NCBI RefSeq assembly: GCF_001895045.1 | Contig: NZ_BDAM01000006.1 | Location: 87,742-151,741 of the forward strand | Length of the DNA: 64,000 bases | Source of the DNA: Rhodococcus coprophilus NBRC 100603 | Lineage (GTDB): Bacteria; Actinomycetota; Actinomycetes; Mycobacteriales; Mycobacteriaceae | Direction of reading: 5' to 3' | Shown here: piece after piece, positions 8,556-16,699 of the stretch | Numbering within the stretch: position 1 is the first letter of the stretch | How the letters are laid out: every line of letters begins with the position of its first letter | Program-made: the position numbers and the translations under genes | The notes under the pieces: model-generated | What the model was told of the DNA's origin: nothing | Seen by the model: the letters and a program-made list of their open reading frames with translations, nothing else | Database searches by the model: none

Positions 8556-8698
8556 CGCTACCTGACGCCACCACGTACGACGCGGCGGGTGTGCGACCCC
8601 CTGCGAATACATATACCCCCTCGCGGGGCACAACGCACGCGTCGGTACCGATGTTTATTCGTGTCGTCGACTCGACCCGTTGAGATGTCGAAGTTTCG

Positions 8699-11170
8699 CT
8701 AATCCTCTGCCACGACACGGATCGGGGCGGTGACGGCCGAATTGAGGGCCGCGACGCGACCGGACGGCGCGGTGTGGCCGGCCGTCGCTCTCAGTTCGAC
8801 GGTGCGAGAACCGCCGGGAGGCAGATGGAACCACGAATCGGCGGCTTCGAAGCCGCGCACGTCCAGGCGCACATACTGGGCTGTCCACTCGGTTTCCACC
8901 GTGACCGACCAGCCTTCCGCGGAGCGGCGTGCGGTGGCACGAAGGCCGACGCTTCGCTCTACCGGACGCGCGGCACCTCCGACGAGATGAACACTCTCGG
9001 CGACTACCGCGCCGGTCGCGTCGACCAACTGAGCCGAGACAGCGTCGAATGTCCTTGTCCCGAAACGATATGCATGGTTCACATCCGCGAAACCTGCGGT
9101 GGCTACATTCCACGACAGGGTTTTCGCGTCGTGGGCGCCGAGGTGCAGTGGTACGACGACATCGGTCGGCACGGCACCCGCGGGGGTGTGGGAACGGAGG
9201 TGCAACGTGGCATCGAGCGGTCCGGCGTCGTCGTTGAACGCAACGATCTGTAGCCCGTCGAGTCCGTCGTCGACGAGAAGCACTGCGACAGGGGAGAAAA
9301 CACGACGGAGGACGAACCATGGGGCTTTCGGGACACCGGCATGGTCCAGAACGCCCCACCCTGCTCCGGGTACCAGATCTCGCGCCGCCAGCACCAGGGC
9401 ACCGCGGCACCCCGAGTCGGGCCGGCGCCAATGCTGGAGCACCTCGGTGAAGGCTTCGCACACGGCGGCGCGCCCGAGATCGAGGTAACGTTCGGGGTCG
9501 GACCATCGCTCCGTCGCCGGATCGACTCCGAACACGGTGCGTACGTAGTGATCCCGCACATCTTCGAAGTCCCACGACGCTCCGTTGTCGCGGGGAACTG
9601 CGGCCTTCCACTTCGGGTGGTGACCCGCAGCGGCGACGCTACCGAATTCCTTTTCGATCGCGTCGTTCCCGGGTGGGATGGAGAATGCGAGGCATTCCGC
9701 GGCGAAGCGCACGCCTGCTGCGCGGACATCGGAGATCGGCCGACGATAACCCCCGACGCCGAAATAGTGCGCCACACCGGAACCCACGTCGATGGGCAGC
9801 GCCTCGGAGCCCGGTGGCGCCGACGGCGAGGACGACACCCAGACGACGTCGGGAGCCTCCGCAGCAGCAACCGCAGGAAGGAGTTCGTCGATCGCGGGGA
9901 TCACCGGGCGCGGCAACCCGAGCATGACGGGTTGTTGTTCGGTTTCGCTCCCGCCGCTCAACACCACCAGCGCGGGGTTTCCCGCAAGCCTGCTCGTGAG
10001 CGTCCGCAACTCTCGTTCCAGCGAGGCGCGGAATTCCTCGTCGTCGGGTGGATCGGTCGTCGCCAGCATGACGTCCTGCCACACCATGATGCCGAGTTCC
10101 GCACAATCGGAGTAGAAGTCGTCACGCTCGTACAGCGTGGTACCGGGGATCCGGATCATGTTGATACCGGCGTCCACACACTGTTCGAGCACTTTCCTGG
10201 TCTGCGCGGCGTCGTTCAGCCCGATCGGGTCGGACGGCGTCCAGACGATACCGCGACAGAACACGTCGATTCCGTTGATCCGCAGCGAGAACCCACTGTC
10301 CTCGTAACCTCCTGTGACGGAGCGGAAGCCGACATTTCCCAGATCGAGTGATGTGCCGTCGAGGTCCAGTTCCACGCGATACCCGGCCGGGTGCCCGTGT
10401 GTGTGCGGCCACCACAACTGCGGCGCCGGCACGGTGACTCGAGCGCGCACCGACCGGGAACCGTCCGGCATCGAAACGATCTCTCCGCGAGCCTCGTACC
10501 GGCCCATCCGGACGACGGCGGACGAAATCTCCGGGCCTGCGACCGCAACCTCTATCTCTGCCGAACCGTCCGGCCCGGTGACCGCGGTGCGGATACGGCG
10601 GGACAGCACCACATGGTCGTCGCCGCCGAGAAGACGGACGGGCCGCCAGGGTCCGACCGGGGACGGCACCCCGGCGAATACGGGTGCCCGTCCGAGCACA
10701 GTGGTGCGGAACCAGCGAAGACCCTGCGCGGAGACCAGCGACGACCGCCACCGGCCCCGTGGCCGCCGGGTCCTCAGCGCCGCGTCGAGAGACGGAAAGC
10801 GCAGCGCGATCCGCACGGTGGGCGCGAGGTCGCCCAGGACCACGTCGATCGGCAGGAACATCGAGTCGGACGACGCGACTCGCTCCGGCCCGACCCACAC
10901 CTCCGACAACGTCGCCAGACCATCGAAGGTCAGGCGCCATGGTCCGTTGCCGGCCGTCGCCACATCCGTGACGAACCACCAGTCGCTCGCGTCGGTCTGC
11001 GCCCTGCGTGCTGCATTCGTCCCGTCGGCGTCGCGGACGGCCCCGGCAGCGGTGCCCGGGACGTTCGCGGGCAGCCATCGTCCCTCGATCGCACCGAGTT
11101 CGTCGGGGTGGCGCACCGCACCGGGGTCCACCGCGATGCAGAACCACTGCGCTCCGGCAAGCAGATCCAT
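8699..11170 (-). CDS. glycoside hydrolase family 2 protein, beta-mannosidase-like
   Basis: The 823-residue protein has the GH2 order: a jelly-roll sugar-binding domain (about 1-180), an immunoglobulin-like domain (about 190-290), a TIM barrel (about 295-600) and C-terminal beta domains. Likely catalytic residues are Glu409 in LSGGSETEQQ (acid/base, replacing the usual GGNE) and Glu492 in RFAAECLAF (nucleophile), 83 residues apart as in GH2 mannosidases. The IRIPGTTLYE segment precedes the barrel core. It has no signal peptide, so it should act in the cytoplasm. It is the last gene of the carrier-protein operon, 16 bp after the DUF1839 gene. A glycosidase in a two-step amino-acid activation operon is unexpected; the substrate is unknown. 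Confidence 0.82.
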   Translation of the reverse strand: MDLLAGAQWFCIAVDPGAVRHPDELGAIEGRWLPANVPGTAAGAVRDADGTNAARRAQTDASDWWFVTDVATAGNGPWRLTFDGLATLSEVWVGPERVASSDSMFLPIDVVLGDLAPTVRIALRFPSLDAALRTRRPRGRWRSSLVSAQGLRWFRTTVLGRAPVFAGVPSPVGPWRPVRLLGGDDHVVLSRRIRTAVTGPDGSAEIEVAVAGPEISSAVVRMGRYEARGEIVSMPDGSRSVRARVTVPAPQLWWPHTHGHPAGYRVELDLDGTSLDLGNVGFRSVTGGYEDSGFSLRINGIDVFCRGIVWTPSDPIGLNDAAQTRKVLEQCVDAGINMIRIPGTTLYERDDFYSDCAELGIMVWQDVMLATTDPPDDEEFRASLERELRTLTSRLAGNPALVVLSGGSETEQQPVMLGLPRPVIPAIDELLPAVAAAEAPDVVWVSSSPSAPPGSEALPIDVGSGVAHYFGVGGYRRPISDVRAAGVRFAAECLAFSIPPGNDAIEKEFGSVAAAGHHPKWKAAVPRDNGASWDFEDVRDHYVRTVFGVDPATERWSDPERYLDLGRAAVCEAFTEVLQHWRRPDSGCRGALVLAARDLVPGAGWGVLDHAGVPKAPWFVLRRVFSPVAVLLVDDGLDGLQIVAFNDDAGPLDATLHLRSHTPAGAVPTDVVVPLHLGAHDAKTLSWNVATAGFADVNHAYRFGTRTFDAVSAQLVDATGAVVAESVHLVGGAARPVERSVGLRATARRSAEGWSVTVETEWTAQYVRLDVRGFEAADSWFHLPPGGSRTVELRATAGHTAPSGRVAALNSAVTAPIRVVAED

Positions 11171-11186
11171 GTTCGGGCGGCGTTCC

Positions 11187-12146
11187 CTAGCGCGATCCTG
11201 CAGCGCGTGCTGCTGCCGTGATCGACTCGTCCCACGCGTCGGCCATCCGGTCCAGTTGCTCACCGGGGTCGACCGTGCGGCCCCGCGCTGCGCGGGCCAT
11301 CCGGAATTGCACACTCTTCGCCGCCTCGGACACCGACCGGAAGCCGGGCGCTGCCTTCGCCGTTCCCGGATAGCCGTGGTTCTCCATGTAGTCGCATACG
11401 TCGGCCGCGAGTTCGGCGCTCGCCCCGCACTGACGCAGCACGCCGAAGGTCCACCGGTGGAACAGTTCCATGCCGCCCGTGCTCAACTGGTCGACGTCTT
11501 CGAGGACGCGTTCGGCGAGCGCTCGCACCGGATTGACGGTCGACCGGTTGCGGAGATGACGGCGCACGACGGCGTCGAACGCATCGCACTCCGGAACCGA
11601 CACACCGAGACGTACCTGCTCGATATACGGCGGCCACGTGGGAAGCGGATCGTCGAGTCCGAACACGCCGCGGAAGTCGTCGGCGGCGAGGCGGTGATAG
11701 CCGCTGTTGTGGAAGTACTCGAGAACTTCCGACTCGCCGTCGATGAGGTTAGGCACGATCGTCGTCTTCGAATGCTCTGTGCGATAACCGGTTCCCTCGG
11801 TATCGGGTAGCCAGAATGCGTCGACCTCGACCGTCGACAGCAGGCCGGCCTCGGCGTTGGCTTCGAGATGTTCGACGGGGCGGCGCCAGACGTTCATCTC
11901 CGCCACTTCGATGCCGTACAACGCGAACAGATCTTCGGGCTTGAACTTCAGGAAGGTCCACTGACTGCCGTCGAAGCGGGCAGAGAAGGCGCACGCGGCG
12001 GCCGGAACGGGGTCGAGACCCAGGGCGTGCAGCACTTCGACCCACAGGTCCACATAACAGTTGGTCTCGGTCCAGACTCGGTCGGCGCCGTGGATCGCGT
12101 GCGGAACATACCCTTCGACCTGGACGTCGATGAGGCGTCGGGTCAC
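11187..12146 (-). CDS. DUF1839 family protein
   Basis: The 319-residue protein matches DUF1839, a family found beside amino acid:carrier protein ligases. The GTG start at 12146 overlaps the ligase stop by four bases (GTGA), showing tight coupling. Conserved-looking segments are NCYVDLWVEVLHALGLDP near residue 30, WTFLKFKPEDL near 70 and EVDAFWLPDTEGTGYR near 120; the C-terminal third is helical and charged. No signal peptide, membrane span or known catalytic motif is visible. Given its constant association with the ligase and carrier protein, it may accept or transfer the aminoacyl group, but this is inference. Confidence 0.8.
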   Translation of the reverse strand: MTRRLIDVQVEGYVPHAIHGADRVWTETNCYVDLWVEVLHALGLDPVPAAACAFSARFDGSQWTFLKFKPEDLFALYGIEVAEMNVWRRPVEHLEANAEAGLLSTVEVDAFWLPDTEGTGYRTEHSKTTIVPNLIDGESEVLEYFHNSGYHRLAADDFRGVFGLDDPLPTWPPYIEQVRLGVSVPECDAFDAVVRRHLRNRSTVNPVRALAERVLEDVDQLSTGGMELFHRWTFGVLRQCGASAELAADVCDYMENHGYPGTAKAAPGFRSVSEAAKSVQFRMARAARGRTVDPGEQLDRMADAWDESITAAARAAGSR

Positions 12147-13084
12147 GGAAACATCCTGTTGCGCACAGAGGTCGGCCATGTGTCGACGGCAGTGCCGTGT
12201 GTGCGGAGCATCGCCAGCGCGATGCGCTCCATCCCGAAACCGACGCAGGCGCTGTGCGCGACCTCTCCGTCGGCGGTGGTGATTCCGAAGGTGTCCCCGA
12301 AGTGGTCGCGGTGGCAGTTGCACGACACCACCGCGGTGCCCTCGTCGAGGTCGCCGTAGAGCCGTACCGTCAGTTCGGTCTTGAGATTCTCGTGGCGCTG
12401 GTTCGCGGCGAGCATGCGTCCTGCTCGGCCGAAGAACGGATCGTTGGCCGGCACAGCGGTGGCGTCGAGTCCGAGCGAATCCAGGACGTCGAGGCCACGG
12501 CCGATCCAGGAATCCCGGTGCTGTTCGGCGGCGTCGGCTGTTCCCAGGCAGACGAACTCGTGCATACGGAATGCCTGCATGCGAGCCGGGTCGACCGCAG
12601 GTTCGTGCCGGAAGCAGTAGCCGTAGACGTCGAGCAGTTCGCCGCCGTCGCGCAAGGTGCCGGTGTACCTCGCGTACGCGGGATGACACGCCGCCGAGAC
12701 GAGGACGGTATCGGCGGGCTCGAGCCACGAATCCCAGGCTTCGCCACGCGCGCGGGCGGCAAGCAACTCGGCGTGTTCGGCGTTGGTTCCCGCGAAGGTC
12801 GTCACCGCGCCTGTCAGGTGCGGAAACGAGGCGATGTAGTCGGTTCGCTCGAAACTGGTGCGGGGAAAGACCGGAGGAAAGCGTAAACGGGTGGCCGCTG
12901 CACCCGGGCCCGCCGCGACAACGACCCGGTCGATTCCGTCGACGATATCTTCGAATTCACCGGAGCGACCGTACAATCCGGGCACGGCGGTCTCGATGAG
13001 CAGGCCGGCGGCGAGCAGTTGCTGCTGGAAGTCCAGGCGCGCCTGTTCGAGTTCGGTGAGGTCGCCGACGGTCGTGCTGCTCAT
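12143..13084 (-). CDS. amino acid:[carrier protein] ligase (class II aaRS-like)
   Basis: The 313-residue enzyme resembles the catalytic core of an atypical seryl-tRNA synthetase but lacks the N-terminal tRNA-binding coiled coil. Class II motif 2 appears as CFRHE (157-161) and motif 3 as GFGMERIAL (282-290). Cys133 (SAACHP), Glu176 (RMHEFV) and Cys280 (HSACVG) fit the Cys/Glu/Cys zinc site that binds the amino group in the characterised Bradyrhizobium ligases. Those enzymes activate glycine or alanine with ATP and load it on the phosphopantetheine arm of a dedicated carrier protein instead of tRNA. The carrier protein, its phosphopantetheinyl transferase and a flavoprotein are encoded directly upstream with four-base overlaps. 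The amino acid used here cannot be read with confidence. Confidence 0.92.
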   Translation of the reverse strand: MSSTTVGDLTELEQARLDFQQQLLAAGLLIETAVPGLYGRSGEFEDIVDGIDRVVVAAGPGAAATRLRFPPVFPRTSFERTDYIASFPHLTGAVTTFAGTNAEHAELLAARARGEAWDSWLEPADTVLVSAACHPAYARYTGTLRDGGELLDVYGYCFRHEPAVDPARMQAFRMHEFVCLGTADAAEQHRDSWIGRGLDVLDSLGLDATAVPANDPFFGRAGRMLAANQRHENLKTELTVRLYGDLDEGTAVVSCNCHRDHFGDTFGITTADGEVAHSACVGFGMERIALAMLRTHGTAVDTWPTSVRNRMFP

Positions 13085-14280
13085 ATCGTCCCTCGGTATG
13101 CGATCGACATCTGGGCGGAATTGTTCATGATGCGGTCGTTGTTGACCATCACCGCGGCGCCGTGCGCGTCGCGCAGATGCCTGCCGAGCGAATACGGACT
13201 GTCTTCCCGGTAGCCCGCGATTCCGCAGATCAGCATCGACCGGTTCACCAGATCGACGACGGCGGTGGAGGAACTGACCTTGAGGTTGTTCATCGCGAGC
13301 GAGAATCCCATGCCCGTCAGCGATTCGGCCTCGGGCGAGCCTGCTTCCGCCGTGGCGGCCCGGTCGAACCGTTGCGCAGCCGAGAACACCAGATCGGCGA
13401 ACTGCTGGTGCACGGCGGCAGCTTCGGCGAGCCGCAGCGCGCCGGGCGGCGTGACGCCGGGTTGCTTGCGCGCGGCAGATCGCACGTAGGCGCGGGCCTT
13501 TTCCATGGCCGCATCGGCGATACCCAGCCATACCGCCGACCACACGCTGTGCGAGACGGGGAGCATGGTGCGCGAAGAGATTTCCGAATACGGCGTGCCG
13601 ACGATCAAATCGGCGGAAGTCGCTGCGGTGAGCACGAATCCGGGACTACAGGTGCCGCGCAGTCCGAGGGTGTTCCACGGTCCGGTCGGCTCGAGAGTGA
13701 TGCCGTCGCGGGGGCACACGACGAGAACCTGGTCGCTCGGCGGGCTCACTGCGGTGCGGCGTGCCGTCACGAGGATCGCGTCGGCGTACTCGCCATAGGA
13801 GATGACGGGCGCGTTCTTGACGATCGAGACCGAATCGTCGACTCGTTCGGCGGCACAGAGACTGCTGCGCACGTCACCGCCCGTGCCGAGTTCGGTGGTT
13901 GCCGAGGCGATGAGATAGCCGTGCTGCGCGACGTCCGCGACGAATGCGCTTACACCCGGCGACGAATGCCGCACGAGCGACAGTATCTGCGTCTGGTGCA
14001 TCGCGAAGATCATCGCGGTGGAGGCGCAGTAGCGACCGAGGATGCGCGCGATCTCGCACAGGTCGTTCAGCGACGCGTCCTCGCCGCCGTGCTCCGCCGG
14101 AACGGCGCACGTGAGCAGTTTGTGGGAGCGCAGGGCGTCGACGGCCTCGTGGGGGAACCGGGCGTCGCGGTCGACTTCGTCCGCCCATACAGCGGCGACG
14201 TCGCGGCCGACGATCTCCGCTCGCTCGCGCAGCGACAGACGTGTCGACGCACTGCCGAACGACGCATCGACGACGCTCAC
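13081..14280 (-). CDS. acyl-CoA dehydrogenase-fold flavoprotein acting in the aminoacyl-carrier operon
   Basis: The 399-residue protein has the ACAD order: helical N-domain (about 15-120), middle beta domain (about 125-225; SATTELGTGGDVRSS) and C-terminal helical domain (about 235-399; GLRGTCS precedes it). The usual catalytic-base motif EGT after the RDA segment reads Asn380-Asn381-Asp382 here (RDAHGAAVMVNND), so a classical alpha,beta-dehydrogenation base is missing at that position. It could be a dehydrogenase with a relocated base or a flavin N- or C-oxygenase of the same fold. It probably acts on the aminoacyl group held on the adjacent carrier protein. GTG 14280 overlaps the carrier-protein stop, and its own stop overlaps the ligase start. 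Confidence 0.82.
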   Translation of the reverse strand: MSVVDASFGSASTRLSLRERAEIVGRDVAAVWADEVDRDARFPHEAVDALRSHKLLTCAVPAEHGGEDASLNDLCEIARILGRYCASTAMIFAMHQTQILSLVRHSSPGVSAFVADVAQHGYLIASATTELGTGGDVRSSLCAAERVDDSVSIVKNAPVISYGEYADAILVTARRTAVSPPSDQVLVVCPRDGITLEPTGPWNTLGLRGTCSPGFVLTAATSADLIVGTPYSEISSRTMLPVSHSVWSAVWLGIADAAMEKARAYVRSAARKQPGVTPPGALRLAEAAAVHQQFADLVFSAAQRFDRAATAEAGSPEAESLTGMGFSLAMNNLKVSSSTAVVDLVNRSMLICGIAGYREDSPYSLGRHLRDAHGAAVMVNNDRIMNNSAQMSIAYRGTI

Positions 14281-14519
14281 CCGACACCCAGTTCCGTCAG
14301 TGCCGAACGGATGGAATCGACACTCGCGAAGGTGCTTTTGCGCAGGAGTTCGTCGGGGAACTCGACGTCGAACGTGTCCTCGAGCGCGAGCATCACGTTG
14401 ACACTGGCGTGGGAGGTCAATCCGAGTTCGTAGAGATCCGCAGCGAGATCGAGATCGGTGGCGTCGACCGACAGTTTTGCGTGCTCGTCGAGCACCTTGC
14501 GGATTGCCTGTTCAGTCAT
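14277..14519 (-). CDS. acyl/aminoacyl carrier protein
   Basis: The 80-residue acidic four-helix carrier protein has its phosphopantetheine attachment serine at Ser36 in DLYELGLTSHASV. Length and charge pattern fit a free-standing ACP. The start overlaps the upstream holo-ACP synthase gene by four bases and the stop overlaps the flavoprotein start by four. It is the expected acceptor for the amino acid:carrier protein ligase and not the fatty-acid ACP, which would be expected elsewhere with fab genes. Confidence 0.92.
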   Translation of the reverse strand: MTEQAIRKVLDEHAKLSVDATDLDLAADLYELGLTSHASVNVMLALEDTFDVEFPDELLRKSTFASVDSIRSALTELGVG

Positions 14520-14938
14520 GCCTGTTCTCTTTCTGTCACTGCTGTACGGGTCGCGGCCACGGTTGCGAGGGCGTATTCGGGCTCGTGGGAGAGCGAGACC
14601 TGGAAATCGGTCAACTGTTCATCCGACGCGCGTGCAGCAGCGTTACCGTCCAGTTGCACCGAACATCCACCCCACGGTTCGCGCCGTATTTCGATCGAAC
14701 GCCACGGGATCGCCTCGTCTCGCGGCCGCAGTACCTTCATCACGGCTTCCTTCGCCGCGAACCGGGCGGCGAGGCGCTGAGTGCGGGCGGCCCCCGTGCA
14801 CACCGACAGTTCGTGCGGGGTGAAGATGCGCCGGAGGTACCTGTCACCGAAGAGGTCGATGCTGCGGGCGACGTCGGCGACCGTCACCACATCGCACCCG
14901 ATCCGGGGCGTCGCCACGTTTCCTCGTCGAACGGTCAT
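14516..14938 (-). CDS. holo-[acyl carrier protein] synthase-like phosphopantetheinyl transferase
   Basis: The 140-residue AcpS-type enzyme transfers 4'-phosphopantetheine from CoA to a carrier-protein serine. The magnesium-binding motifs are IGCDVV (Asp16) and FAAKEAVMKVL (Lys63, Glu64), and SLSHEPEYALA closes the fold. It is the first gene of the six-gene operon; ATG 14938 follows GGAGGAG. A dedicated enzyme at the head of the operon suggests it modifies the carrier protein encoded next. The primary AcpS of the cell is normally near fatty-acid genes, so this is probably a second copy. Confidence 0.88.
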   Translation of the reverse strand: MTVRRGNVATPRIGCDVVTVADVARSIDLFGDRYLRRIFTPHELSVCTGAARTQRLAARFAAKEAVMKVLRPRDEAIPWRSIEIRREPWGGCSVQLDGNAAARASDEQLTDFQVSLSHEPEYALATVAATRTAVTEREQA

Positions 14939-15156
14939 GGGTTACTCCTCCGGGGTGCGACGACCGGCAACGGTCGAACTGCTTCGCCTACCTCAGCTTC
15001 GGAAGAAGTCACCAGGTTCCGCCCGACGTTGTGCGCTTTCGAACATGCCCCCACGAGCGTCAACGCCCGTTTTGCACAATTCGACGTGACTCTAGAGCCG
15101 CGCGCGTGTCAAACTCAATGCCCCGCGCCCGCATGTGTCCCGGTTCACAGACACCT

Positions 15157-15186
15157 GGACCCCGGCCGTGGAGACGGGCGGGGTCC
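15157..15186 (-). terminator. hairpin downstream of the NDH-2 gene
   Basis: GGACCCC (15157-15163) pairs with GGGGTCC (15180-15186), with an inner CCGT/ACGG helix. It lies 18 bp after the end of the NDH-2 gene, upstream of the carrier-protein operon. It lacks a T-run, so it may be a weak or factor-dependent terminator. Confidence 0.4.
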
Positions 15187-15203
15187 TGGCGACCGACGAG
15201 CAG

Positions 15204-16604
15204 TCAGGCGGAGGCGCGTGCCGGTTCTTTGTCCGGCTCGCCCTCGGCCGGTGCGACCGGCTGTTCGGGCGCGGCGGCCGGGGTCGGCTCCTGGGCGTAG
15301 TAGAAGTGGGGACGGCGGTGGCCGAGGAACGATCCACACCACGACATCACCGCGATGTAGCGGTTACGGAAGCCGACGAGGTACACGAGGTGCACGGCGA
15401 GCCACAGCACCCAGGCGATGAAGCCGGTGAGTTCGATCTTCCCGACGCGCGTGATGGCACGGAACCGGTTGATGATCGCCATGCTGCCCTTGTCCTTGTA
15501 CCGGAAGGGCGTACCGGCGGGCGTCTTGCCCAGGATCATCTTCGCGACGTGCCGGCCGCCCTGCATCGCGAACGGCGACTGCGCCGGCAGGTTGTCGAGC
15601 GTGACCATGTCGCCGATGGCGTAGATGTTGTCGGCGCGGCCGACCGTGAAGTCCTCGTCGACCAGGAGCCGTCCGCCCCGGACGGTTTCGCACCCGGTGC
15701 GCTCCGCGAGTATCGCGGCGAAGTCGTTGGCCTGGATGCCGGCGGACCAGATGATCGTCTCGGCCGTCAGGCGACGCGATTCCTCGGTGGTCGGGGTGGA
15801 CAGGGTCGCACCGTGCTCGTCGATGTCGGTGACGAGGGTGTTGAGCACAACCTCGACACCGGCTTTTTCGAGCGATTCCTTCGAGTACTCGCTCAGCTTT
15901 CCACCGAAGGGCGGGAGCACCTTGTCGGCACCTTCGACGAGCGTGACGGTGACGTCGTCGGCGGTGATGTTGTGGATCGCGTCCGCGAAGTAGCGCTGTG
16001 CGAGTTCCTTGATCTGACCCGCGAGCTCGACGCCCGTCGGGCCCGCTCCGACGACGATGAAACTGAGCAGATTCTTCCGGTGCTCCGGATCGGAGGTCGT
16101 GTGCGCCTCTTCGAAGCAGCGCACGATCTGGCGGCGGAGCCGTTCGGCGTCGTCGACCGTCTTGAGCGCGTACGTGAGGTCGGCGAACTCGTCGCGGCCG
16201 AAGTACGCCTGCCGGGCACCGGTCGCGGCGACGAGGTGGTCGTAGCCGAGGGTGTGCCGAATGCCGCCGGCCTCGTACACAACCGTGGAGGCGTCGGGGT
16301 CCACGTCGACGACCCGGCCGAGTCGCACGTCGGCATGCGGGTACTTCGCAAGGATCGCGCGGACGGAAGGAGCGATCTCGCCGGGCGAGATCACACCCGT
16401 CGCGACCTGGTAGAGCAGCGGCTGGAACAGGTGCTCGGTGGTCTCGGAGATGAGGACGAACGGCTTGCCTGCCTTGGCGAGCTTCTTCGCTGCGGCCAGT
16501 GCTCCGAAGCCGGAGCCGACGATCACAACCTCTGTCCGGTCGACGATGTCCGCCTCTTCCTTTCCTGTCGCACCCACGCTAGCGATACCTCCACTCGAGT
16601 TCAT
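15204..16604 (-). CDS. ndh: type II NADH dehydrogenase (NDH-2)
   Basis: The 466-residue membrane-associated flavoprotein passes electrons from NADH to menaquinone without pumping protons. The FAD loop is VIVGSGFGA (27-35), the NADH loop VVGAGPTGVELAG (184-196), and FQPLLYQVATG (60-70) is the NDH-2 signature near the flavin. YAIGDM marks the second FAD segment. A hydrophobic stretch near residues 400-425 (GFIAWVLWLAVHLVYLVG) anchors it at the membrane, and an Ala/Pro/Glu tail follows. It is transcribed divergently from a LysR regulator, with a dyad in the 95-bp gap that may link the two. Confidence 0.93.
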   Translation of the reverse strand: MNSSGGIASVGATGKEEADIVDRTEVVIVGSGFGALAAAKKLAKAGKPFVLISETTEHLFQPLLYQVATGVISPGEIAPSVRAILAKYPHADVRLGRVVDVDPDASTVVYEAGGIRHTLGYDHLVAATGARQAYFGRDEFADLTYALKTVDDAERLRRQIVRCFEEAHTTSDPEHRKNLLSFIVVGAGPTGVELAGQIKELAQRYFADAIHNITADDVTVTLVEGADKVLPPFGGKLSEYSKESLEKAGVEVVLNTLVTDIDEHGATLSTPTTEESRRLTAETIIWSAGIQANDFAAILAERTGCETVRGGRLLVDEDFTVGRADNIYAIGDMVTLDNLPAQSPFAMQGGRHVAKMILGKTPAGTPFRYKDKGSMAIINRFRAITRVGKIELTGFIAWVLWLAVHLVYLVGFRNRYIAVMSWCGSFLGHRRPHFYYAQEPTPAAAPEQPVAPAEGEPDKEPARASA

Positions 16605-16638
16605 GTATTAGTCCAACCTAGGTATCTCCCCCACTGGG

Positions 16639-16657
16639 TATCCAGTAACCTGGGATA
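16639..16657. promoter_or_regulatory. candidate LysR-type operator between ndh and the LysR gene
   Basis: TATCC (16639-16643) and GGATA (16653-16657) form a 5-bp inverted repeat with a 9-bp spacer, beginning with T and ending with A as LysR boxes do. It lies midway between two divergent starts, so the regulator may control both itself and ndh. Confidence 0.45.
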
Positions 16658-16699
16658 TTCGGGGAACTGTTATCTGTTCTGCTCATAAATAGGTGCGTG

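Noticed and set aside
8525..8700. Riboswitch upstream of the 54-codon gene
   Set aside because: Only a simple 6-bp hairpin is present; no conserved SAM, cobalamin, TPP, glycine or guanidine core could be matched by eye.
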